A stretch of 14,717 bases of DNA from CAZYPH01 sp964649095 (lineage in GTDB: Bacteria; Bdellovibrionota; UBA1018; UBA923), in the NCBI GenBank assembly GCA_964649095.1, contig CAZYPH010000054.1, positions 1-14,717 of the forward strand. The letters run 5' to 3'. The notes under the pieces were generated by a model. It saw only the letters and a list, made by a program, of their open reading frames with translations, had not been told where the DNA came from and made no database searches. Shown in pieces: positions 1 through 8,079 of this stretch. Every line of letters starts with the position of its first letter. Position 1 is the stretch's first letter. Both the position numbers and the translations under genes were made by a program.

Positions 1-59
1 GATAGAGCATCTGGCTTCGGACCAGAGGGTCGGAGGTTCGAATCCTTCCGGGTGCGCCA
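1..59 (+). tRNA. tRNA-Arg (anticodon TCG), 5' end outside the window
   Basis: This is the 3' part of a tRNA. The anticodon stem TCTGG (10-14) pairs with CCAGA (22-26) around the seven-base loop CTTCGGA, which places anticodon TCG at 17-19 and reads Arg CGA codons. The T arm is GGAGG (32-36), loop TTCGAAT, and CCTTC (44-48), with one G-T pair. The 3' acceptor strand CGGGTGC (49-55) is followed by discriminator G56 and an encoded CCA (57-59). The first acceptor strand and the start of the D arm lie before base 1, so the gene is truncated by the window edge and not broken. No clear intrinsic terminator follows: a T run at about 71-76 has no hairpin in front of it. Confidence 0.93.
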
Positions 60-192
60 ACTACCGGCAATTTTTTCTTATTGTTACTAATCACCAATTA
101 ACATCAACTCACTTTCCCCATTAAGTTCCTTCTCTCGCGTTCCGAAAACTGTTCTAGAGATCAATACTAATAATACGCGGGAGACCCATTGC

Positions 193-2207
193 ATGTCAGC
201 CAACGAACCAGAAACTCGCCGTAAAATGACGTTAAAAACGAAGTTACTACTTCTGACACTAGGCCTTTCGGGAGCGATTGGAGCGGTTTCCATCGTATCT
301 ATCGAAAAAATTATTCGAAGCTACCAACAAACAGCCCTAGGCGCCTTTGAGTCGTCGGCAAAGAATTTGAATGACGCCGTTGGCGCCCAGTTTTTCGAAC
401 GCTACGGCGACGTGCAGGCCTTTGCCATCAACGCCAGCCTACACTCTACAGATCGCAAGATTGTTGTAGAAGCACTCAACGGTTATGTGAGCCTNNNNNN
501 NNNNACGGTATCTACGACCTTATTATGGTCGTCAATACGCGTGGCAAACTCGTGGCTGTCAATACAACCGACCCGAGTAACAAACCACTCGAAGTCGACA
601 CCCTATACCAACAAGATTTCTCCAATGAGCCTTGGTTTAAAGCTACTATGGCAGGGCAATTTACAGAAGACGCCGCAAAAGGCTTCAAAGGCACCTACGT
701 TGAAAATTTACAAATCGATCCGTGGAGTTCGCTTGTCTATAAACAAAAGCAACTGGGCAACAGTTTTAGCGCACCTATTAAAGACGAAAGTGGAAAGATC
801 ATTGGTGTTCTATCAAACCGAGCCAACGCCAAGTGGTTTGAAGTCGCCTTTCATGAAACGTACCTACAAATGCAATCAATGGGGTTCAAAGGAGCGTCGT
901 TCACGTTGTTACATGACGGCGTGATTGGGTTTCACTATGACCCTCATGCAAGAAACGGATCGTTAGAAGCCTATCATGATTTCGATATATTATTAAAAAA
1001 GGATCTAAAAGCTACGAAGAGCACAACAGTAACAGCGTTAGCTCAAGGCAAGTCAGGTGCTCATTTCGAGATGGATTATTTGGACGAAAAGAATAACGAA
1101 GAAATGATTGTGGGCTACTCACCGCTCAACTCACATAAATTCACGGAATCTTTGGGTTGGTCGATTCTTGTGCGAGACTCTAGAGAAGAAGGGCTAAAAG
1201 CGGTCAACTTTGCCCGCACGTTTTTTTGGGTGGCTTTCTCGGCGATATTTCTATTAGCGAATATTCTTGGCTATTTCTTTTCAACAACGATCGCGAATCT
1301 GATTACCAAGATTGCTGTTGGTCTCAATGAAAGCGCCGGAGCAGTGGCTACCACAGCAAGCACTATTGCCACATCGAGCCACACGCTGTCTGATGCCACC
1401 AACGAACAAGCCTCTGCTATTCAAGAGACCGCAGCGAGCATCGACGAAGTGAGCGCCATGCTTAAAAAGAGCGTCGAAAATGCGATGCAATCACAGACAA
1501 CATCACAAGAGAGTCGAGTACTCGCTGAAAACGGCTTGAACGCCATCAAAGCAATGCTCAAAGCTATTGAAGATATTAGCAACAGTAACCGCAACATTAT
1601 GGAACGAGTCGAAGCCAGCAACCAACAGATTGGCGAAATCGTACAGGTGATTTCTGAAATCGAATCTAAAACAAAAATTATTAACGACATTGTATTTCAA
1701 ACTAAACTTCTGTCATTTAATGCCTCCGTCGAAGCGGCTAGAGCCGGTGAACACGGCAAAGGCTTCGCTGTAGTCGCAGAAGAAGTCGGTAATCTAGCCC
1801 AAATGTCAGGGAACGCGGCTCGTGAAATCTCTGGATTAATTGAGAGCAGTATAAAAAAGGTTCAAAACATCGTTGAGACTACTCGAAGTACGATTGACGA
1901 ACTAGTGATCGATTCGAAAACACAAATTGATGCTGGTGTAAAAGTCGCACACGAATGCAACGAGTCATTTAGTAAAATTGCCGAAGCGGTACACGACGTC
2001 GATTCAATGATTGCAGAAATCGCGTCAGCCTCCAACGAACAATCAATTGGTGTTACCGAGATCAATAAGGCAATCAATCAACTTGATGAAGCGACACAGA
2101 AAAACGCCGGCATCGCACAACACTCGGCTAACTCTGCAGGGCACCTTAACAGCCAATCAATACAATTGAAAAGTATCGTCGAGGAATTGAACCGTCTGGT
2201 GGCGTGA
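193..2207 (+). CDS. Methyl-accepting chemotaxis protein (HAMP-less, Cache-like sensor), interrupted by an assembly gap
   Basis: This is an inner-membrane chemoreceptor that senses a ligand outside the cytoplasm and controls CheA through CheW. TM1 lies at about residues 14-35. The periplasmic sensor, which looks Cache-like, runs from there to TM2, coded at about 1221-1290. The cytoplasmic part is a long helical hairpin with the conserved tip FQTKLLSFNASVEAARAGE (coded at about 1698-1754) and the following GKGFAVVAEEV. No HAMP domain follows TM2, and the protein ends EELNRLVA without a CheR-binding pentapeptide. The start at 193 has GGGAG (179-183) at good spacing. The 10-N gap (495-504) splits the sensor domain. 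Upstream coding is in the frame of 193, and downstream coding resumes in another frame from 507 (GIYDLIMVV). The true missing length must therefore be 2 modulo 3, and total length is about 670 residues or more. Confidence 0.9.
495..504. other. Assembly gap (10 Ns) inside the chemoreceptor gene
   Basis: Ten N characters join two sequence pieces. Reading from 193, the last complete codon ends at 492 and two bases (ct) remain. After the gap, the receptor frame starts with codons at 507, with two bases (ac) before it. An open frame therefore needs a gap of 2 modulo 3 bases, and 10 is not such a number. The N run is best read as a placeholder of unknown size rather than a measured length. Confidence 0.95.
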
Positions 2208-2255
2208 GTTTGTATATTCGAATGCTACGAATTATTTAAATACAGAAAATAATAT

Positions 2256-4076
2256 ATGGATGAATTTGAATTAGAGTTAAAAAAAGGTTTTTTAGAAGAA
2301 GCTACTCAGATGCTGTCAGACGTTGAGCAGTGTTTTTTAGAGCTAGAGTCTGATCCGACTAATTCAGGAATTTTAGAGAAGATATTTCGTCTGGCGCACA
2401 ACATCAAAGGCAGCTCAAAAGCCGTTGGTTTTAGCGAGCTAGGCGCTTTTACCCATGAATTTGAATCGTTTTTGCTAAAAATTAAAAATGGCGAATATAA
2501 AATCGATACGCAATCGATGGGCATTCTATTCAAATGCAATGATCAGATTAAAACTTTTGTTGAGCTGCTACAAGGCGACTTAGCGGCAACGCTACCTTGT
2601 GATGACTTGATCAGTGTTCTCAAAAATTACTCTCCGAATGCTACTCCAGAGGCGACACCAGAGCCTGTAGTAGACGCACCACTAGCAGAGACCATCGCGG
2701 CCACTGCTCCGGAACCAGAGCCGATCATTGAAACAGCACCAGCGCCAACTCCTGCAGTAGTGGCACCCACCGAAGTACATGCCCATGAGTTAGAATCTCT
2801 AACAAAGTCAGAGCTCAAGAAAGCGCCTACTCCGGTTGCCGACGAATCGATTCGCGTGAGTCTGAAACGAGTTGAGACATTGGTAAACTTTGTCGGTGAA
2901 TTAGTAATTCTTCAAACCGTTTTACGCGAGCAATCGTTGCAGTCGTTTCAAGATGGCAGTTCAGCCGTAGCTGCCACCCTACTTCGTAAAACCGTACTGC
3001 AAATCAACAAAGTGACAAAAGAGATTCAAGACCTGGCCATGAGCCTACGTATGGTTCCACTCAAACAAACATTCCAAAAAATGCAGCGCATTGTTCGAGA
3101 TACCGGCACCATGTTAGGCAAAAAAGTGAATTTACAAATTACCGGAGAAGACACCGAAGTCGACAAGACGGTTTTGGAAAATCTTGGCGACCCACTAGTA
3201 CACATCATTCGTAACGCGGTCGATCACGGCATTGAACCTCCGGAATCGCGAACAGCGAACGGCAAAGACCCTGCAGGCAATGTGAAACTCTCGGCGTTTC
3301 ATCAAGGCGGCAAACTCGTAATTGAGATTCGAGACGATGGTGCAGGCATTAACGGCCAACGATTAAAAGAAAAGGCCATTGAAAAAGGCATTCTAAAACC
3401 TAATCAAATGATTAGTGAAAAGGACGCCGTAAATTTAATTTTCCACCCTGGGTTTTCGACCAAAGAAAAAGTAACAGAAGTTTCGGGTCGCGGCGTCGGC
3501 ATGGATGTCGTCAAAACCAACATTCAAGCGCTTCAGGGAGAAGTGGAAATTGATACGGTTGTTGGAAAAGGCAGCTGCTTTCGCATTTTTCTACCCCTCA
3601 CGCTAGCTATTATTGAAGGCATGGTAATTCGTAGTAAAAACGATCGTGTCGTTGTGCCACTGTCACACATTCACGAAACAGTGCGCCCTAAAACCAGTGA
3701 TATCCACCGCAGTACGACTTCAGGCGATATGCTAAAATTGCGCGGTGAAACCATTCCAATTTTTCGTCTACAACATCTCTTAACGAACAAGACAGACAAC
3801 TCCGAACGCACCGAAGAAATTGCACTAATCATTCGTACTGAGGCGCAACCATTTGCAATCTTCGTTGACGATATTATTGGCCAACAACAAGTGGTGATCA
3901 AAAAACTTGGACAAGAAATACAACACATCAAAGGCTTCACTGGCAGTGCCATCCTGGGGGACGGCAAACCAGCACTAATTATTGAACTGGGTGAACTTAT
4001 CAAACGCAAAGCAGTACAGTTGCCAGTACAAAATTTAAATTCCGCTCAAAACCAAACAAGGAGACTCGCCGCATGA
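2256..4076 (+). CDS. cheA: Chemotaxis histidine kinase CheA (without a P2 domain)
   Basis: This is a cytoplasmic sensor kinase that autophosphorylates and passes phosphate to CheY and CheB receivers. The domains in order are: an HPt domain (residues 1-110) with phospho-accepting His48 in AHNIKGSS; a Pro/Ala/Glu-rich linker (about 125-195); the dimerisation helices (about 197-270, IRVSLKRVETLVNFVGEL); a GHKL ATPase domain; and a CheW-like P5 domain (about 450-590). The ATPase has an N box with Asn320 (NAVDHGIEPPESR), a G1 box DDGAGI (360-365) and a G2 box GRGVGMDVV (411-419). All key catalytic residues look intact. The low-complexity linker sits where a CheY/CheB-binding P2 domain is found in enteric CheA, and I see no folded domain there. 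The gene lies 48 bases after the receptor gene without a strong Shine-Dalgarno, and its stop overlaps the cheW start (ATGA at 4073-4076). Confidence 0.96.
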   Translation: MDEFELELKKGFLEEATQMLSDVEQCFLELESDPTNSGILEKIFRLAHNIKGSSKAVGFSELGAFTHEFESFLLKIKNGEYKIDTQSMGILFKCNDQIKTFVELLQGDLAATLPCDDLISVLKNYSPNATPEATPEPVVDAPLAETIAATAPEPEPIIETAPAPTPAVVAPTEVHAHELESLTKSELKKAPTPVADESIRVSLKRVETLVNFVGELVILQTVLREQSLQSFQDGSSAVAATLLRKTVLQINKVTKEIQDLAMSLRMVPLKQTFQKMQRIVRDTGTMLGKKVNLQITGEDTEVDKTVLENLGDPLVHIIRNAVDHGIEPPESRTANGKDPAGNVKLSAFHQGGKLVIEIRDDGAGINGQRLKEKAIEKGILKPNQMISEKDAVNLIFHPGFSTKEKVTEVSGRGVGMDVVKTNIQALQGEVEIDTVVGKGSCFRIFLPLTLAIIEGMVIRSKNDRVVVPLSHIHETVRPKTSDIHRSTTSGDMLKLRGETIPIFRLQHLLTNKTDNSERTEEIALIIRTEAQPFAIFVDDIIGQQQVVIKKLGQEIQHIKGFTGSAILGDGKPALIIELGELIKRKAVQLPVQNLNSAQNQTRRLAA

Positions 4077-4537
4077 GTACCGACACAAAAACCATTGAAC
4101 GCTACCTGTGCTTTTCATTAGGCTCTGAGGGGTACGCCATACCGCTACTCACGGTGAAAGAGGTCATTGCACTACCTGAGGTCACGCCAGTACCCAACAC
4201 TCCAAGCCACTTTCTTGGAATCATGAACCTTAGGGGGCAAGTGATATCAATTATCGATCTGCGAGCCAAAATGGGCATCAAAGCATCACCCACAAGTGAA
4301 ACCGCAGTGGTGATCTGTGATCTAAATAATTTAAGTTTAGGTATAGTGGTCGATGCAATTAATTCTGTCTTACATCCAAAGGCAGACGAAGTCGCAGAAC
4401 GCCCTAATTTATCGGGTAATAAAGCGGCCGAATACGTCACGGCCGTGTACCACCACGGTGGCGATAAAATGCTACTATTTTTGGACTTAAACAAAGTATT
4501 CGCAGAAGACCTTAAACTGGTTAACAAAGCCGCTTAA
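4073..4537 (+). CDS. cheW: Chemotaxis coupling protein CheW
   Basis: This is an adaptor that links the receptor signalling tip to the CheA P5 domain in the receptor array. The 154 residues are a single CheW domain with the usual order of motifs: a first strand RYLCFSLGSEGYAIPLLTV, then EVIALPEVTPVPNTPS, then the conserved FLGIMNLRGQVISIIDLR, and near the end MLLFLDLNKVF. Length and motifs are ordinary for the family. AAGGAGA at 4058-4064 lies nine bases ahead of the ATG, which gives a strong ribosome binding site. The four-base ATGA overlap with cheA suggests translational coupling and matched kinase and coupler levels. Confidence 0.96.
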   Translation: MSTDTKTIERYLCFSLGSEGYAIPLLTVKEVIALPEVTPVPNTPSHFLGIMNLRGQVISIIDLRAKMGIKASPTSETAVVICDLNNLSLGIVVDAINSVLHPKADEVAERPNLSGNKAAEYVTAVYHHGGDKMLLFLDLNKVFAEDLKLVNKAA

Positions 4538-4573
4538 TCTACCAGGTTAGCGCTAGAAAAATTTGGGGTTCTC

Positions 4574-6526
4574 ATGGGTAGCAGTGCGTTGTCTTTGAAA
4601 AATGATTTTGATGCGGCCTCTCTAGATAATGACCCGACTCAAAATGCAGACTATCAATATATTGTTTCTACAATATCTAAAAAATCAGGCAATCAGTTTG
4701 CCGCAAAACACAATGCCATGATTGTCTCTCGATTGCAGCGGCGCTACCTCGAGCTCAAATTGCCTGATTTTACAGCCTACTTTAGATATTTTCGCACGAA
4801 TGAAAAAGAAGAGACTGAAAAATTAGTATCGCTATTAACAACACACCACACGTATTTCTTTCGAGAATACCAACATTTTGAATATATAACGAATACTATA
4901 TTAAAAGACCTAATTGCAGAGGCCCGCCTACGACCAAATAAAACCATTAACATTTGGTCGGCCGCTTGTAGCCGTGGGCAAGAAGCCTACTCACTGGCTA
5001 TGTATTTAGATTTTCATTTAAAACAAATGGCTCCGGACGTTGCCTTTCAAATTGTAGGTACTGACATTGATCGAGAGAGTGTTGCTATAGCAAAAAACGG
5101 TGTCTATCTACGAGAAGAATTAAAAAAAGCACCGGCAAATTTAATTGCAAACCATTGGGCGCAGGGCACGGGTGAAATTTCTGATTACGTTAAAGTCAAA
5201 GATTCCTTAAAAAAATTCTGTAAGTTTGAGCCTGCCAATCTTTTTGAAATAGATGCCACACAACACACCCCCCCCCCTGTGATTAACGGCAAAAAATTTG
5301 ACCTAATTTTCTGCCGAAACGTATTTTTGTATTTCAACCAACAACAGATCGCAGCAATTACAAAAGCTATTAGCAATTACCTAACGCCGACTGGTTACTT
5401 TTTTATCGGCATCTCAGAAACGCTACATGGTTTAGACGTGCCGTTAAAGAGCAGTGGCGTATCTGTTTATCGAACAAAGAGTGCAGAGAGTCTAACGACT
5501 AAAGAATTGCCAAAAGCTGAAAGTAAAAGGCCAGAATTGAAATTGGTACCAAACACTCAAAAACCTGCCGTACCAAGTACGCCTACTACCCATACTCCGA
5601 ACATTCTAAGGGTGGCGGTCGTGGACGACAGCCCAACAATACATACGCTCATGAAGAAGCTTCTAACAAAAGAGCTTGGTTTTGAGATTTCAGTGCACGC
5701 CAACTCGATCAAAGAGCTTCGCGAAAGTATTCAGAAAAATAAATATAACTTTGATGTCATGACATTAGATATTCATATGCCTGAAATTAATGGTGTTGAG
5801 TATTTAGAAAAGACGGACATCAAGAACCATCCACCTGTAATCATCGTATCGTCCGTTGCACGTGATGATGGTGATTTTGCAAAACGCGCAATCAACGCAG
5901 GCGTCGCCGATTACGTTGAAAAACCATCGCTACAAAACATTGCAGAGTTAGGCGATGAGCTGCGCATGAAACTCAAAGCAGCCTTTAGCGCTAAAAATAG
6001 CACCGATGCCCTTAAGGCCATTCAAGCTAGCGACTTTAATAAGTTTGAAAAACTAGTCTTTGATAAATCAAAGAAACCACTACGAATACTATTTTCAAAC
6101 TACGCAAACCACACGCTCGTTAGCGAACTATTAAAAGGCGCCGGACCAGATCAACCACCGTGTTTAGTCGTATTTGACAACGAAGACGGCGATACAGGTG
6201 CGATTGCCAAAACACTTGGCGCGAATTGCAAACCCTACGCCTCAACCACTGCATTCGATTCTTGGGCACAGACTACCGTAATGACTCGAAAAGAGTTTCG
6301 GGAATCTGTTTTGAGCAAACTTACCGGCCACAAGTTAGTAACGATGGTTGTTGGTGAAGTGTCGGCAAAAACAATCAAAACAATCAGTGAAATACCCGCC
6401 AACCACGTCATCATTGAAGACGCTACGGCCGTCAAACAAAATAGTGCCCTAATTAAAGTTGCCAATGAAATTGTGCCATCAACTAGTTTTATTTATAACT
6501 CAGGCAAATTTTTATGCACGAAATGA
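4574..6526 (+). CDS. cheR: CheR methyltransferase fused to a CheB-type receiver and a probable inactive CheB domain
   Basis: Residues 25-300 are CheR, which methylates receptor glutamates using S-adenosylmethionine. It shows TTHHTYFFRE (89-98), the SAM-binding SAACSRGQEAYS (129-140), VGTDID (161-166) and FCRNVFLYF (246-254). After a Pro/Thr-rich linker (about 303-343) comes a receiver domain (345-468) with Asp351-Asp352, phosphorylatable Asp399 in TLDIHMPEINGVE and Lys450. Residues about 500-645 align by eye to the CheB methylesterase of the next gene (RILF..LLKGAGPDQPPCLVVF and SAKTIKTISEI). The catalytic SSTGG is replaced by NYANH and the His of VQHIP is gone. This last assignment is inference. 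A C10 run (5268-5277) encodes Thr232-Pro235. GGGG at 4565-4568 is the only ribosome-binding cue. The family norm for CheR is about 280 residues, so 650 reflects a fusion. Confidence 0.92.
   Translation: MGSSALSLKNDFDAASLDNDPTQNADYQYIVSTISKKSGNQFAAKHNAMIVSRLQRRYLELKLPDFTAYFRYFRTNEKEETEKLVSLLTTHHTYFFREYQHFEYITNTILKDLIAEARLRPNKTINIWSAACSRGQEAYSLAMYLDFHLKQMAPDVAFQIVGTDIDRESVAIAKNGVYLREELKKAPANLIANHWAQGTGEISDYVKVKDSLKKFCKFEPANLFEIDATQHTPPPVINGKKFDLIFCRNVFLYFNQQQIAAITKAISNYLTPTGYFFIGISETLHGLDVPLKSSGVSVYRTKSAESLTTKELPKAESKRPELKLVPNTQKPAVPSTPTTHTPNILRVAVVDDSPTIHTLMKKLLTKELGFEISVHANSIKELRESIQKNKYNFDVMTLDIHMPEINGVEYLEKTDIKNHPPVIIVSSVARDDGDFAKRAINAGVADYVEKPSLQNIAELGDELRMKLKAAFSAKNSTDALKAIQASDFNKFEKLVFDKSKKPLRILFSNYANHTLVSELLKGAGPDQPPCLVVFDNEDGDTGAIAKTLGANCKPYASTTAFDSWAQTTVMTRKEFRESVLSKLTGHKLVTMVVGEVSAKTIKTISEIPANHVIIEDATAVKQNSALIKVANEIVPSTSFIYNSGKFLCTK
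5268..5277 (+). repeat. C10 homopolymer inside the cheR coding region
   Basis: Ten consecutive cytosines encode the end of Thr232, Pro233, Pro234 and the start of Pro235, just ahead of the catalytic FCRNVFLYF motif. At length 10 the frame is open. A gain or loss of one base would end the protein before the last CheR motif and remove the receiver and C-terminal domains. Tracts of this length are known contingency loci in some bacteria and are also a frequent sequencing-error site. Confidence 0.9.
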
Positions 6527-8070
6527 TAAAAAAAATAAACTCTTCCGTAGAAATCCTAGACAAGGCCCCCCAGTCAAACGACGGCGAGCTCTACTTTTCG
6601 TTACATACCGATGATGTTCTGTTGGTTTTTTCAAAACAACACGAGGGCCCTGCCGATGGAGTTTATTTAATCGGCTCACCCGCCACACTACTGAAATCAA
6701 TTGAGTCCGCACTTAGCGAGTATAAGACAGCCAACAATGACATTAAAAGTGACCATCTAGAGGCAAAAATAATCGCATCAGCGTCGTTAGAGGGTGAAAT
6801 TAAAAATATATTTTTGAAATCGAATATTAATATTTCTAAATATATTTCTATTACGCAACCTACAGAGGTTTTATTTTTAAAACGCGAAAGAAAGATTCGA
6901 TTTGCACCGAAGAAGTCTTTGCCTACAAAATCTGAGAGCCCCATCTCTGTTATGGTGGTGGATGATTCCAAGACGATTCGTGATCTTCTCCACCGCATCC
7001 TAAAATCGGACACTAGAATAGGCGCCATTCATTTGGCCGAAAAACCATCGGATGCGCTTGCCCTTTATAAACAACATAAACCCGATGTCATTACATTGGA
7101 CATTCATATGCCCGAGATGAATGGCATAGAATTACTAAAGGAATTAAAGAAATTAAATGCCGTGCGTGCCGTGATGATCTCATCGGTTTCTCTAACGGAA
7201 GGAACATTAGTCTTAGATGCGTTAGAGCAAGGCGCCATCGATTACATCCAAAAACCCAGTCTCGAAAGTGGTCAGAACTTAGCTGAGTTAGGTAAGATGA
7301 TTGTGGATAAAATCGTCACAGCGGCTCGAGCAAAATTAGCCAACACTGGATCACAGAAAAATCTACAATCAAAATCAACTCTAACAGCACGACCTACCCA
7401 TCTGAATTCCGCAGCAAAACTACCAACCTATCAGAGTAGCGCTGCTACAAACATAGGGCGCATTGTCGCAATTGGGTCTTCCACAGGCGGTACTGAGGCC
7501 CTAAAACACGTGTTCACTAGTTTACCCAATGAAATTCCACCGATCGTTGTCGTGCAACATATTCCACCGATATTTTCGGCGGCATTCGCCGAACGTATTA
7601 ATCAGATGTGTGCCTTTGAAGTTAAAGAAGCCGCTGATGGCGATCTTTTAAAACCCAATCGCGTTCTGATTGCTGCCGGAGGCACTCAACTTGGCATTGT
7701 GAAACGCGGAAACGATTTGATTTGTAAGGTAACGGATGCGCCGCCTGTGAACCGTCACAAGCCCTCAGTCGATTATCTATTTGATTCGATCGCACAACTG
7801 AACTTAGGCAGTCAACTCATAGCCGGGATTCTAACGGGAATGGGAGCCGACGGCGCCCGAGGATTAAAAAAACTACGCGACCAGCACGCGCGGACTTTTG
7901 CACAAAACGAAGAAACATGTGTCGTGTTTGGGATGCCGAGAGAGGCCATCCAGTTAGGGGCTGCTGAATTTATCGAACCTCTTGATTACATTGCCGGGCG
8001 CATCATGACACTATTGACGACCGAAACGCTAACAACAGAACAGCGTCCAAAAACCGCGCTCCGAGCTTAA
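6514..8070 (+). CDS. cheB: CheB methylesterase/deamidase with receiver domain and an N-terminal degenerate CheD-like domain
   Basis: CheB removes methyl groups from receptors after phosphorylation by CheA. The receiver (about 144-272) has Asp150-Asp151, Asp196 in TLDIHMPEMNG and Lys247. After a Ser/Thr-rich linker the methylesterase (315-497) keeps its triad: Ser323 in GSSTGG, His349 in VVQHIP and Asp446 in GMGADGA. Normal CheB is about 350 residues; here about 130 extra residues come first. They resemble CheD by eye, ending LEAKIIASASLEG then IRF where CheD has an AKI-GGA core and a closing strand, but the CheD Cys (in GSC) is replaced by TDD and its His is absent. The start is either 6514 or 6523; the latter would give an ATGA overlap with the upstream stop. 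The gene ends nine bases before the convergent gene. Confidence 0.93.
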   Translation: MHEMIKKINSSVEILDKAPQSNDGELYFSLHTDDVLLVFSKQHEGPADGVYLIGSPATLLKSIESALSEYKTANNDIKSDHLEAKIIASASLEGEIKNIFLKSNINISKYISITQPTEVLFLKRERKIRFAPKKSLPTKSESPISVMVVDDSKTIRDLLHRILKSDTRIGAIHLAEKPSDALALYKQHKPDVITLDIHMPEMNGIELLKELKKLNAVRAVMISSVSLTEGTLVLDALEQGAIDYIQKPSLESGQNLAELGKMIVDKIVTAARAKLANTGSQKNLQSKSTLTARPTHLNSAAKLPTYQSSAATNIGRIVAIGSSTGGTEALKHVFTSLPNEIPPIVVVQHIPPIFSAAFAERINQMCAFEVKEAADGDLLKPNRVLIAAGGTQLGIVKRGNDLICKVTDAPPVNRHKPSVDYLFDSIAQLNLGSQLIAGILTGMGADGARGLKKLRDQHARTFAQNEETCVVFGMPREAIQLGAAEFIEPLDYIAGRIMTLLTTETLTTEQRPKTALRA

Positions 8071-8079
8071 GTGGATTGT

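Noticed and set aside
60..192. Promoter search upstream of the chemoreceptor gene
   Set aside because: AT-rich -10-like strings occur near 165-175, but no -35 box at proper spacing and no flagellar sigma28-type motif could be supported.
193..924. Open frame of 243 codons running through the N gap
   Set aside because: After the gap this frame gives a non-receptor translation, while the frame from 507 onwards gives clear chemoreceptor sequence. Only 193-494 of this frame is real coding.
2216..2232. ATTCG/CGAAT hairpin between the receptor gene and cheA
   Set aside because: The stem is only five bases, there is no U tract, and operon continuity is likely. It is not a convincing terminator.
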